NCBI GenBank assembly: GCA_043228905.1
Contig: JBHGNT010000010.1
Location: forward strand, 17,856,001-17,920,000
DNA: 64,000 nucleotides
Direction: 5' to 3'
From: Azolla caroliniana
Lineage: Eukaryota; Polypodiophyta
Of the stretch, positions 39,039 through 48,299 are shown piece by piece. Positions within the stretch are counted from its first letter, which is position 1. Each line of letters begins with the position of its first letter. The notes under the pieces are model-generated. The model ran no database searches. It worked only from the letters and a program-made list of their open reading frames with translations, and was not told the origin of the DNA. Position numbers and translations under genes: made by a program.

Positions 39039-40126
39039 TATCTATCTATCTATTTATCTGTTTCTAAGTATATGATTGACCATCATGCGTTTAGTGTCTT
39101 TTCTACATTGCTTCTTTGCATCGTCTTTGTGTGTCGCATGCCACATCTGGAACCTTGTCATCCAACCTTAGTTTCTTGTGTACATTATGATCGTATACAA
39201 AAACTTTATATGTGACTTCGAGGGACTTGAAAAATCGGGGCCACCTTAATGTATATTATAGACATTAGCCATCATGTTATCGTGACATTACTCTCGTCAA
39301 TGCATGATCATTATTGGATTTCCATGGTAGCTATTGTAGTGTTTTTTGCATGATAACCAAGTGCCAACATGTTATCATGACGTTACTCTAGTCAATGTGT
39401 GACCATTATTGGATTTCCATGTTAGATATTGTAGTGTTTTTGCATGATAATCAAGTAATGAACATGCATGGCAGATCGGTGAGCATGTATTAATGCTAGG
39501 TGTTTTTGTATGATCCAGACGCTATCCCCTCCTTTGATGACAAGTTCCATGCATCAAACTACATGAATTGATATCAAGATACTAATGATGAAATCACGTT
39601 ATAGGAGTTGGAAAATCAACACATTCTTTGGAATTTCGCTAGTTTGACCATTAGGTGTATAACCACTCCATGGGGTAATATAACTTGCTTTCTATAATAT
39701 TAAGAGTTCAAAACAACTTCAACCTCATACTTTGTAGGGCTATCAACAAGTGAATTGGAGGTGGATGGGAACTAACCAGATCTAGAATGGAACTTGAAGA
39801 ATATGGTTTTGAAAGTGATAAATGTAAAAGGGAAATCTAAACAAACATAATGCAATGTTATAGAATATTTAGCATACGATACACATAGAAGTATGCTAAT
39901 TTTATTTTTTTAAATACTTACAATACATGTTTTATATATAAAATACACTAAATACGTTAAATACTTAGAATTCATATAGAATACTTTAAAGGGAAAAGTA
40001 CTAGGATACCCCTGGTTCGTCTATTTACCATAATGCCCCTAGAAGTTCCAAATTTACCAAACTACCCCTATGTCCAAAAAAATACACTTTATAAAGTAAT
40101 TATACACTCAAATCTACAAGCCTTAT
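39039..40126. other. intergenic stretch left of the copia insertion
   Basis: No gene seen. It contains a tandem duplication (39268-39456) and AT-rich GAATACGT-type repeats at about 39855-39990 shared with 15600-15930. The switch from AT-rich DNA to GC-rich copia coding sequence is abrupt near 40127. Confidence 0.5.
39268..39456. repeat. 95-bp tandem duplication
   Basis: Two imperfect copies start at about 39268 and 39363; both carry CATTATTGGATTTCCATG and GCATGATAA. Confidence 0.85.
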
Positions 40127-40264
40127 TTACCAGTGTACGACTACGAACCTCGACTCCAATCCGAGCTTTAACGATGAGGTCAACGAGGCCGAGATGCCTC
40201 CGGATGACCCCGAAATCGAGACCCGCGAACAGAGTCCGATTTCACTCCGGTTAAGTGGACCGAT

Positions 40265-41217
40265 TTGGAGGAAGAGATGCACACATTGGCGGAGAACGAG
40301 ACCTGGGACCTGGTTGACGCACCAAAGGGTGTGAAGCCGATCGGGTGTAGGTGGGTGTACAAGGTCAAGTACAACACCGATGGCTCGGTCAACCGGTATA
40401 AGGCTCGGCTAGTGGCAAAGGGCTACGTGCAGAAACACAACATCGACTACGATGAGACGTTTGCGCCGGTCGCGAAAATGACGACCGTCCGTGTTTTACT
40501 CGCAATAGCTGCGACGAAGGGGTGGCACTTACATCAGATGGATGTAAAGAATGCGTTCCTGCAAGGTGACCTTGAGGAACATGTGTACATGGTACAGCCC
40601 CCCGGATTTCACTCCGGAACGAACTCCTCGACAGTATGCCGACTGAAGAAGTCCCTTTACGGATTGAAGCAAGCCCCGCGTGCCTGGAACGCGAAGATCA
40701 CGCAACAACTGCGTCGGATGGGCTTCGTCACGTCAAAATTGGACTCTTCCCTGTTCATCCGGAAAGGTCGACTCGGACCGGTTAGTATTTTGCTATATGT
40801 TGATGACTTGGTCATCACCGGCGCCGACCTAAGAGAAATCGACCGGGTGAAGCTTCAACTTGCGGCATCGTTCGACATGAAGGATCTGGGGGACCTTCAT
40901 TACTTCCTCGGGATCAAAGTGATCCGTACCCCTGAAGGCATATTGATCAGCCAATGTCATTACGTGCTGAGTATGCTCTTCAAATTCGGGATGGCCGACT
41001 GTAAGTCCGTCTCGACTCCTCTGGACAGAACCATCAAGCTTCGTCCTGATACGGGAAAGATACGTGACCCGACGAGATTTCGACAAATTGTCAGAAGCCT
41101 CATATACTTGACCATCACCCGACCCGACCTCAGTTATCCGGTCGGGGTGATCAGTCAGTTCATGGCGCGACCTACCGAGGAGCACCTTCAGTGTGCGCAA
41201 CGCGTACTGCGATACGT
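40265..41217 (+). pseudogene. copia pol, reverse transcriptase part, interrupted by element A
   Basis: The frame contains the copia RT signatures: WVYKVKYNTDGSVNRYKARL, GYDETFAPVAK-like DYDETFAPVAKM, QMDVKNAFLQGDLEEHVYM, LKKSLYGLKQAPRAW and the catalytic LLYVDDLVITG, then SLIYLTITRPDL and HLQCAQRVLRYV. The catalytic YVDD is intact. Coding stops at 41217, where element A begins; the codons resume at 48300. Upstream of 40265 a region rich in acidic residues (about 40135-40250) is in another frame, so a frameshift precedes RT. RT copies element RNA into DNA in virus-like particles; this copy cannot. Confidence 0.9.
41214..41217. repeat. target-site duplication of element A, left (ACGT)
   Basis: ACGT precedes the LTR at 41218 and recurs at 48296-48299 directly after the other LTR. 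Removing the insertion with one ACGT restores the copia reading frame across the junction. Confidence 0.9.
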
Positions 41218-41344
41218 TGTCGTGCCCTTCGGCTCCGGATCGTTGCGTGAGTCGGGTGGGAACCGCCGAGGTTTTTGACTAGGAGGAAGAGGAATACAAC
41301 TTAAGGCTAGATATGAATAGTGGAAAGAGAAGTAAGATAGCAAT

Positions 41345-41361
41345 CTCGTGAATCCCACGAG
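41345..41361. other. LTR hairpin 1 (6-bp stem, AATCC loop)
   Basis: CTCGTGAATCCCACGAG is a perfect inverted repeat. It also occurs at 47719-47735 in the other LTR. A sister hairpin at 41414 has the same loop with a changed terminal base pair. Confidence 0.75.
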
Positions 41362-41413
41362 TTTAGTGTAATTAAAACAATATTTAGATTATAAGAGCAA
41401 TTAGATGGCAAAA

Positions 41414-41430
41414 TTCGTGAATCCCACGAA
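41414..41430. other. LTR hairpin 2 (AATCC loop)
   Basis: TTCGTGAATCCCACGAA is a perfect inverted repeat, extendable by one A-T pair. The outer pair is T-A where hairpin 1 has C-G, so pairing is kept despite sequence change. The copy in the other LTR is at 47788-47804. Confidence 0.75.
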
Positions 41431-41547
41431 TATATTAGATTAATCCAACCTTGTATATTAATCAACAACCATATACATATTTTTCTCCTCCTTATATAAA
41501 GATGGAAGAGGCTAAGCATGGCTTCATGCTTTTTCACCTAAAGTGCC

Positions 41548-41622
41548 CATGCACACTAAATGTGCATGTGATGTTTTGTCATTTCCTAAATATAGGGCTC
41601 GTGCACGCTAGACGTGCATGAG
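41548..41622. other. two further LTR hairpins with 5-nt loops
   Basis: At 41548-41568 the arms CATGCACA and TGTGCATG flank CTAAA. At 41598-41622 the arms CTCGTGCACG and CGTGCATGAG flank CTAGA with one mismatch. Both are upstream of the TATA-like box in transcript sense, so they lie in U3. Confidence 0.7.
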
Positions 41623-41756
41623 TCACTTTTAATGTCACGTGTAAATAAAATATTCACACTCAAAAGAATACATGATTTTTACCTTTTAATAAAGGTATGT
41701 GTAAATAAAGGTCTTATACGTATTAAATCTATATTTATAACACTAAAGATAAGTTA

Positions 41757-41825
41757 TTATAATGGTAAAGTTGGGGTTTATCTACGTGGAGGTGCATGGT
41801 TCGAATCTTGCCCTATGCACGTGAT
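41757..41825 (+). other. tRNA-like (pol III box) segment inside the LTR
   Basis: ATAATGGTAAAGTTG followed about 35 bp later by GGTTCGAATCTTG resembles the A and B boxes of tRNA-derived SINEs. It is on the plus strand, opposite to element A transcription, and is present again at 48131-48199. It could be a captured SINE fragment or chance. Confidence 0.35.
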
Positions 41826-41878
41826 AAATTCTTTTTATATATTATTTATTTATTTATATGTATCTAAATTCGGATATA

Positions 41879-44800
41879 TTATTTTATGGTTTTCACGTAG
41901 TGTGTGGAATACACTACGACACTCGCCCCCTCCGAACCCGCACATCCTCCGGTATGTGCCGAAGTTCTCGATTCCCCATATCTGTCTTCATCCAAAGCTT
42001 CCTCCGATTCTCCCCTTATGTCGACTATGAGTTGTAATTCACTTTCTTCGCTTCCCGCATCACCGTGGTCTTCGTCCGATTGCTCCTCGTTGTCGGCCTT
42101 GGCTTGGATCACATAGGGTTTGTCGTCGGTCCGCTTCTTGAAAATCTTCACCCGCTTCCCGGCTATAGGCACTCGTAGTATTGTTCCATCCAACTCGGAC
42201 AATCGGTACGTTCCGTTGTCGAAGACTTTCCGAACCTCGTATGGCCCGAACCACCTTTTCGCGAATTTCCGCATCGTTGTATGTTGATGGTCCAAACTAC
42301 TGTCATAGACGATCACCCAGTCTCCTTCTTCAATCCTCCTCGGTCGTAGTCGGTGCTTTGTGTCGAACCGGCTTTTGTTCCTTAATCGTGCTTCTTGTTG
42401 TCGGCGTATTGCTTCCGCTATGTCTGCCGGTCTTCCCTCTAGTTGTCGTATCCGGACCGCTAGTAGTTCTTCCCGGGTCATCTCTTCCTTCCACGGTAGC
42501 ACTGTCCATGTTGCGATCGCGGTTTCCGTCGGCATTACCGGTGCTTGTCCGGTCATGAGTTCTGCCGGCATGTAACCGGTTATGGAGCTATGCGTCGTCC
42601 GATCTGCCCATAGTGCATACGGAAGCATCTGTGGCCAATCCTTCACCTTTCCATCGCATGCCTTCGCAAGTGCTTTTACGATCGGACTATGTCCTCGTTC
42701 GATTTTCCCGTTGGCCTCCGGATTGTATGCCGTTGTCAGCGATAACCGAACTCCGTGTTTGGCGAAGAATCCCCTAGCTTTGTCCGAGTCGAGTTCTCCC
42801 CGGTCTGCAATCACTTGTCCTACGCACCCGTACCTGCAAAATACTTCCTCCAAAAGAAATTGGCATACCGCGGAACACGTTTTCCTCTGAAGCGCTCGAC
42901 CTTCTACTTGATTCGTGAGATCTTCCCGAGCTAATACCAAGTATTTCTTTTGTCCGATCCCGGTCGGCATGGCCACTATGTCGACCATCCACTTGAAGTT
43001 GATTGTCGGTGAGAATGTCGGATGTAACTCATCTCGATGTTGAACCCCGGAGTAGACTTGACATTTCTCGCAGCTTTCCGTAAACTCCGCGATATCTTTG
43101 TACATTTTCTTCCACCAATATTTTTGCTTGATCTTCACAAATGTTGCCCATGTTCCTCGGTGTCCAGCCCAATCGGATTCGTGAAACTCGGACATTATCC
43201 GGTTTCGTTGCTCTTTTGTCCCGACTACTCGAAGTGGTATACCATCCGGTCTTTTCGGCGCCCTCCATATTAATCCGTTTTCCAAGAAGAACTTTTGGAC
43301 TTGCCTCTTCTTCCTTCGGATCTCGGCTCTTCTTCCTTTATCGTTTGTCGAGTCCTCGGCCTCTTGTAACATCTTTCCGATCATCAAACTTTCTCCCTCA
43401 TATTCTTCTTCCCGAAATTCTCGGATTACGTTCACTCGGCATATGTGCTCCGACGCGAAGTAGTCTTCGGAAACTTCTTCATTATCCGATTCGGTTATGT
43501 CGTCTCCGAACCGAGCCCTTGATAACATATCCGCTACCACGTTTTCCTTCCCCGAGATGTGTCGAACCTCCGGGTTAAGCGACTTGACATATGCAACCCA
43601 CCTTAGCATAGCTACATCTGGTATCGTACAACACCGCATCATCCCGAGTATCGGAAGACAATCCGTCTCAATCACCACTTCGGCTCCGATCAAATAATCT
43701 CGATCCGATTTTATCGCCGACACGACTCCCCACAGTTCTCTTTTGACTTGTGCATATCCACGTTGCCTTTCGTTGAGAACCTTTGCTCCGAATCGGATCG
43801 GATACCGCGAACCATCCGAGTCGGCTTGATTGATGACCCACCCGATACCAGTTGGACTTGTATCAACCGTTACTATGATCGGTCGGTCGTAGCTCGGCTT
43901 CTTAAGTGCTTCCGCCCTCCGAAGTGTCTTCTTCAATTTCTTCATGGCTTTGGTGTGTTCCGGTTTCCATTCGAATTTCTTACCTTTCCGCAACAAGTGG
44001 TAGAGCGGGTCCGCTATATGTGCATAGTGCGGAATCCATATGTGATAGAATGCACATGCACCGAGAAACCTTCGGACTTCGGATGTTGACTCGCATGCTT
44101 CCTCCATAGCTTGAATCGCATCGATCTTTGTTGGTGACGGTCTTCGGCCGTAGGGCCCACATAGATGTCCGACCACCAATATTTCTTCTTGCCCGAATGC
44201 CGATTTCTCCCCGGAAAGTGTTAGGTGCACATCTTCTAGCTTTCGCAACACTTTCTCGCAAGCATGAATATGGTCGACCACGAACTTTCGGCATCCCCGA
44301 TCATCCATAGTCTCATCTTTTTCTTCGACCGCGCATCCTTTCATCGGAATGTCATTGAGGAACGACATCGTTATCTCTGGAATGCAGTCTCGAAGCACCT
44401 TGTTCATCGCGTTCATCATATGAGCAACCGAGTTTGTCGCTCCTTGTGGTAGTGTGCACATTCGGACTAATCCTATCGGTGTTCGCATGGTTGTGATGTC
44501 TCGGCTCTCCACGGCTAGTTGGAATTGGTCATACCCCGAGTATAGGTCTCCGATGGAGTATATCGCACGACCGGCAAAAGCTTCCGCAAATTCGTCCACT
44601 ATCGGACCGACTCCCGAGTTCCGGATCGTGACCTTATTCACCGGTTGCAAGTCTTGGATAAATCGGAGTGACCCATTCTTCTTCGGAACCGTAAACCATC
44701 GATTTGAGTACGGAGCAGTTGATGGCTCTAGAATCCCCATCGCCACCTTCTCCTTGAGCAAGTCAATGACTTTCGGAATATGCGCTCGTGGCACCGGAAT

Positions 44801-45514
44801 CGGCTTCAGATTCCACGGTACATGGTCAATCGTAAAGATCACCATCGGCTCCACTATTCTCGGATCGACGCACCCTATCTCCCTTGATGTAAATGCAAAC
44901 GCTTTGCCATGTTGCTCCAACATCTCGCGAAACCGTTCTTCTTCTTTCTGTAATAGGAACCCACCTCCACCGATCCGAAGTTTCTTCCGGGTCTCATCCG
45001 TGAAGGCATGTCCGATATCCACGGACTTCCGAAGCGTCGGATCTCCTGAGACTTCTTTCCTCTTTTGTTCGCTATCGGCGGGTAGTGGTCCCGCGGCCGG
45101 TTTCACCTTCTTCTCCACGGTCTTGTATTTCGTACTTACCATTGCTTCTTCTTTACGGAGCGTATCCGGCTCCATTTTCACAATGATCTCGTACATCTCG
45201 ACCGATTCCACCGGGACTACCCGGTTCCCTTGGCTTTTATCTTCCGCAAGCTCTTCAAGTCGTTGTAGCGTGCTCCCATAGAACACTTCCTCGACTATCC
45301 CCACGATTTCTTCATCTTCTTTTATTATTGATGCCGACCGCAACTTATCCTCCACTTGTCGGTATCCTTTCTTCAATCGTCCGGTTACGGTCGTGTACGT
45401 AGATGCCCCATCCGGACCGATTCGTACATGTTTTGCTCCGAGAGTTTTCTTCCTGTGTGGGGTATCAGGGCTTCTCGGACTATCACTTCCCCACTCCGCA
45501 ACAGTCCGCTTTAA
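41879..45514 (-). CDS. element A pol: RT, RNase H, integrase
   Basis: Reached from gag-protease by a -1 shift at 45513-45517, this frame is open for 1211 residues. The RT has PYSNRWFTVPKKNGSLRF, FIQDLQPVNKVTIRN, SIGDLYSGYDQFQL and LPQGATNSVAHM, but the catalytic motif is FLND (codon AAT at 44354-44356) instead of FLDD as in element B. RNase H has VDTSPTGIGW, KRELWGVVSA and ETDCLPILGM with its acidic residues intact. Integrase has the H-H-C-C zinc finger (HESDWAGH, CEKC), the D-D-E residues (VDIVAMP, IADRGELD, NPEANGKIERGH) and a WFGPYEV module, then an acidic tail without an obvious chromodomain. The stop at 41879 lies inside the 3' LTR. Apart from the RT motif the protein looks intact. Confidence 0.92.
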   Translation of the reverse strand, partial: LKRTVAEWGSDSPRSPDTPHRKKTLGAKHVRIGPDGASTYTTVTGRLKKGYRQVEDKLRSASIIKEDEEIVGIVEEVFYGSTLQRLEELAEDKSQGNRVVPVESVEMYEIIVKMEPDTLRKEEAMVSTKYKTVEKKVKPAAGPLPADSEQKRKEVSGDPTLRKSVDIGHAFTDETRKKLRIGGGGFLLQKEEERFREMLEQHGKAFAFTSREIGCVDPRIVEPMVIFTIDHVPWNLKPIPVPRAHIPKVIDLLKEKVAMGILEPSTAPYSNRWFTVPKKNGSLRFIQDLQPVNKVTIRNSGVGPIVDEFAEAFAGRAIYSIGDLYSGYDQFQLAVESRDITTMRTPIGLVRMCTLPQGATNSVAHMMNAMNKVLRDCIPEITMSFLNDIPMKGCAVEEKDETMDDRGCRKFVVDHIHACEKVLRKLEDVHLTLSGEKSAFGQEEILVVGHLCGPYGRRPSPTKIDAIQAMEEACESTSEVRRFLGACAFYHIWIPHYAHIADPLYHLLRKGKKFEWKPEHTKAMKKLKKTLRRAEALKKPSYDRPIIVTVDTSPTGIGWVINQADSDGSRYPIRFGAKVLNERQRGYAQVKRELWGVVSAIKSDRDYLIGAEVVIETDCLPILGMMRCCTIPDVAMLRWVAYVKSLNPEVRHISGKENVVADMLSRARFGDDITESDNEEVSEDYFASEHICRVNVIREFREEEYEGESLMIGKMLQEAEDSTNDKGRRAEIRRKKRQVQKFFLENGLIWRAPKRPDGIPLRVVGTKEQRNRIMSEFHESDWAGHRGTWATFVKIKQKYWWKKMYKDIAEFTESCEKCQVYSGVQHRDELHPTFSPTINFKWMVDIVAMPTGIGQKKYLVLAREDLTNQVEGRALQRKTCSAVCQFLLEEVFCRYGCVGQVIADRGELDSDKARGFFAKHGVRLSLTTAYNPEANGKIERGHSPIVKALAKACDGKVKDWPQMLPYALWADRTTHSSITGYMPAELMTGQAPVMPTETAIATWTVLPWKEEMTREELLAVRIRQLEGRPADIAEAIRRQQEARLRNKSRFDTKHRLRPRRIEEGDWVIVYDSSLDHQHTTMRKFAKRWFGPYEVRKVFDNGTYRLSELDGTILRVPIAGKRVKIFKKRTDDKPYVIQAKADNEEQSDEDHGDAGSEESELQLIVDIRGESEEALDEDRYGESRTSAHTGGCAGSEGASVVVYSTHYVKTIK
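41922..41933 (-). promoter_or_regulatory. element A polypurine tract
   Basis: Minus strand GGAGGGGGCGAG directly before the 3' LTR, the expected place for plus-strand DNA priming. Confidence 0.7.
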
Positions 45515-45520
45515 AAATCC
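45511..45520 (-). promoter_or_regulatory. -1 ribosomal frameshift site, gag-protease to pol (element A)
   Basis: Minus strand GGATTTTTAA. The gag frame reads GAT TTT TAA; slippage of tRNA-Phe by one base on the T5 run lets translation continue as TTA AAG in the pol frame. The pol frame is open immediately from here. The same run occurs at the same place in element B. Confidence 0.6.
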
Positions 45521-47553
45521 ATTCTCACTTGGGACAAGAGTTCCCTCTTGTTCCTTTCGTGATTTGCCGGCACCGTTAGGAATTGGACGGATTTCCCACC
45601 GTTTTGGCTCCGAATTCGCGCAAAAGCTGCACCGCTATCGAGCACCTTCGTCTCCATCCGTGATGCCGTGATAAAGGGTTGGCCGAGGATGACGGAATGT
45701 GAAACCTCATCTTGCACGAAGAAATTTTGGTCAATCTCGACATCCCCGATCTTCACTGTCACATCCGGACAAGCCGCAAATAGATCTTCCGTTGCTTTGG
45801 TGGCCGCCCGAATCTTCCATCCATGGTTGGTGTTAATAGGCCACTTCCCCTTCCGGTAGAACTCCTTGGACATCAAGTTGATCTCCGATCCGTGATCAAT
45901 CAATGCTAGCACGGTTTCTTTGATGTTGCCGATTCGGACCGGAGTTTCCGTAGTCGCGCGTGCCCAATGTGGCCTTGTATAGTGGGAGTTCGGAATTTCG
46001 TCCTCCACTTCAGTGTCGTTCATTAAAACGGTGTTCGCATTCACCCTTGGAGCATTTTCCTCCGTACTTTGTCTTTTTCGCTTCACGAGATCTACGAGAA
46101 GATCGTGGAACTCCTTCTTTGCTATTCCGAGTAGCTCCCGAAGCGAGAAATCTACCCGGCTATCCAAGATTCTTTCCTCGAACACTCTTTTCAAGTCGGT
46201 TTGTTGTTCTATGTCCGAGGCGAGCTTGAATGCCGGAGTCGCCTTTTCTTTTCCCTTACCTCCGAAGTTCCAGCTTTCCGGTATCTTCGATGGACCGGCC
46301 GCATCCTCCGTTCGTCGTCGTTTCTCATCCACATACACCTTATGCAATTGACACAGGGCGTATACGCTATTCTTGTCGACAGGGCACTCCCATCCCGTAG
46401 CTTCCCGGACGCCTTCCGCGGTGCTTCGGATCTCGTTGGAGTCGGTTTTCTCGGTGTTTTCTAGAACTTCCGGCCAAAAAGACGTCTTTGCTCTCGATGA
46501 CTCCCCGACACATATTCCCGCGGTTGTCGCATAGTTGCTTCTCGCCGCCAATTCCTCCTCGAGCACCTTCTTCATGCCGCCTTTCCGGAAGTTCGGTCGG
46601 AGTGGCTTCCGAGAGTCCATCGAATGAATCCGGTTTCCCTTGTAGTAGATGAGATCCCGCCATAGCGCCTCCTTATGCTCGTCGCAATCCCTCCGATCGT
46701 GTTCGGCGCTATCGCACCATATGCACCGTCGGTCCGTATACTTGGAGCTTGTGGGGCGGTCATCCGACTTCTTCACCATCGCGATCTTCAGATTCTCCAT
46801 CTCCTTCAATAGTTGCTCCACCGTAGATGCATCAATCCCCTTCTCGGTTGTAGTCTCTCGAGCCCTCAGTTGATGGTCTTCCAATCCGGTTCTCGGTTTT
46901 GGAATTGGTTCCGAAACCCTCTTTTCCTCGTCGGTAAGCCATTGCCCCCTCTTCGTGTATCGCGCAACGATATCCCGCATGCTTTCCCATGTTTCGGTGA
47001 GGCCGCTCTCCGTGGTCGTGTCCTCCAAGAGCACTCCGAGATCTTTCCGGTCCCGGACGTCCACGGCTCGCAAGAACATGATCACCTTGTCCGGTACGAG
47101 GATAGCTTGATCTCTCGCGGACAACCTCCCGAACCGGCTTTCGAATGCCGAAAACACATCAACGACCTTCAATCCCTTGTCCGGCGTCTCCACCCAATCT
47201 TCGAATCCCCTTCGCGTCGCCTTGGAGGAATCCTCGATGGCGAACGTCCTCTTTAGCTCTACTTCAAACGCCTCCCATGTCGGATTTTGCTGTCGTAGCC
47301 CATGGATGCTTGTTTGAAGCCCGTCGGTCGCCACCCGGTTGAAGGACGTCACTTGCAGTCCTTCCGATATTCCGCACCGTAGCATCTCCGCCTTGTAATC
47401 CCGAAGATACCGCGACTCGTCTTTCCCGTTGAATTGCCCGTTTCGTTGCACGAGCCGCTCCACTGAGGCCGCTATCTCCGACATCGCGCGTTGTTCTTGT
47501 AGCATGCGCTCGAACATCATCATCATGTTGCTAGCCTCTTGTTGATTTTCCAT
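45511..47553 (-). CDS. element A gag-protease
   Basis: 680 residues from the ATG at 47553, which follows the primer site by 16 nt. Residues 1-270 form the capsid-like Gag (QFNGKDESRYLRDYKAEM, WEAFEVELKRTFAIED, SAFESRFGRLSARDQ). A CCHC knuckle CIWCDSAEHDRRDC lies at 277-290. A conserved region (ILDSRVDFSLRELLGIAKKE) and a retropepsin-like domain follow, with the active site VLALIDHGSEINLMS (DHG at 553-555) and HSVILGQPFI. DHG in place of DTG or DSG is unusual; element B shares it. The frame ends in DF-stop at the shift site into pol. No internal stops. Confidence 0.92.
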   Translation of the reverse strand: MENQQEASNMMMMFERMLQEQRAMSEIAASVERLVQRNGQFNGKDESRYLRDYKAEMLRCGISEGLQVTSFNRVATDGLQTSIHGLRQQNPTWEAFEVELKRTFAIEDSSKATRRGFEDWVETPDKGLKVVDVFSAFESRFGRLSARDQAILVPDKVIMFLRAVDVRDRKDLGVLLEDTTTESGLTETWESMRDIVARYTKRGQWLTDEEKRVSEPIPKPRTGLEDHQLRARETTTEKGIDASTVEQLLKEMENLKIAMVKKSDDRPTSSKYTDRRCIWCDSAEHDRRDCDEHKEALWRDLIYYKGNRIHSMDSRKPLRPNFRKGGMKKVLEEELAARSNYATTAGICVGESSRAKTSFWPEVLENTEKTDSNEIRSTAEGVREATGWECPVDKNSVYALCQLHKVYVDEKRRRTEDAAGPSKIPESWNFGGKGKEKATPAFKLASDIEQQTDLKRVFEERILDSRVDFSLRELLGIAKKEFHDLLVDLVKRKRQSTEENAPRVNANTVLMNDTEVEDEIPNSHYTRPHWARATTETPVRIGNIKETVLALIDHGSEINLMSKEFYRKGKWPINTNHGWKIRAATKATEDLFAACPDVTVKIGDVEIDQNFFVQDEVSHSVILGQPFITASRMETKVLDSGAAFARIRSQNGGKSVQFLTVPANHERNKRELLSQVRMDF

Positions 47554-47569
47554 CTCCTTGCCACCCGTT

Positions 47570-47587
47570 TTCACGTCGGGTTCACCA
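47570..47587 (-). promoter_or_regulatory. element A primer-binding site, tRNA-Trp
   Basis: Minus strand TGGTGAACCCGACGTGAA, complementary over 18 nt to the 3' end of plant cytosolic tRNA-Trp including CCA, as I remember that tRNA. It is 4 nt from the LTR end. Confidence 0.8.
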
Positions 47588-47591
47588 ACTG

Positions 47592-48295
47592 TGTCGTGCC
47601 CTTCGGCTCCGGATCGTTGCGTGAGTCGGGTGGGAACCGCCGAGGTTTTTGACTAGGAGGAAGAGGAATACAACTTAAGGCTAGATATGAATAGTGGAAA
47701 GAGAAGTAAGATAGCAATCTCGTGAATCCCACGAGTTTAGTGTAATTAAAACAATATTTAGATTATAAGAGCAATTAGATGGCAAAATTCGTGAATCCCA
47801 CGAATATATTAGATTAATCCAACCTTGTATATTAATCAACAACCATATACATATTTTTCTCCTCCTTATATAAAGATGGAAGAGGCTAAGCATGGCTTCA
47901 TGCTTTTTCACCTAAAGTGCCCATGCACACTAAATGTGCATGTGATGTTTTGTCATTTCCTAAATATAGGGCTCGTGCACGCTAGACGTGCATGAGTCAC
48001 TTTTAATGTCACGTGTAAATAAAATATTCACACTCAAAAGAATACATGATTTTTACCTTTTAATAAAGGTATGTGTAAATAAAGGTCTTATACGTATTAA
48101 ATCTATATTTATAACACTAAAGATAAGTTATTATAATGGTAAAGTTGGGGTTTATCTACGTGGAGGTGCATGGTTCGAATCTTGCCCTATGCACGTGATA
48201 AATTCTTTTTATATATTATTTATTTATTTATATGTATCTAAATTCGGATATATTATTTTATGGTTTTCACGTAGTGTGTGGAATACACTACGACA
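47592..48295 (-). repeat. element A 5' LTR
   Basis: 704 bp, same as the 3' LTR at 41218-41921 by eye. A TATA-like box at 47865-47874 (minus TTTATATAAG) should drive the element. The hairpins and the tRNA-like segment are present at the matching offsets (plus 6374). Confidence 0.95.
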
Positions 48296-48299
48296 ACGT
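48296..48299. repeat. target-site duplication of element A, right (ACGT)
   Basis: Matches 41214-41217. Confidence 0.9.

Larger units (their letters stand above)
41218..41921 (-). repeat. element A 3' LTR
   Basis: Termini TGTCGT...ACGACA. Same sequence as 47592-48295 by eye over 704 bp. It has a TATA-like CTTATATAAA at 41491-41500 and four short hairpins. The pol frame runs 43 nt into it before its stop at 41879. Confidence 0.95.
41218..48295 (-). mobile_element. gypsy-type element A, young, minus strand
   Basis: A 7078-bp element with two 704-bp LTRs (41218-41921 and 47592-48295) that I could not tell apart by eye. It is flanked by ACGT duplications. In transcript order (minus): LTR, primer site for tRNA-Trp, gag-protease, pol in the -1 frame, polypurine tract, LTR. 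The order RT-RNase H-integrase is that of Ty3/gypsy. Neither ORF has a stop. The one visible defect is N for D in the RT catalytic motif. Confidence 0.93.

Noticed and set aside
41879-45514. Horizontal transfer of elements A and B from fungi, suggested by the QDLQPVNKVTIRN-type RT block
   Set aside because: The Gag type also occurs in plant elements as far as I remember, the primer site fits plant tRNA-Trp, and no evidence in the window demands transfer. A tree of RT sequences would decide.
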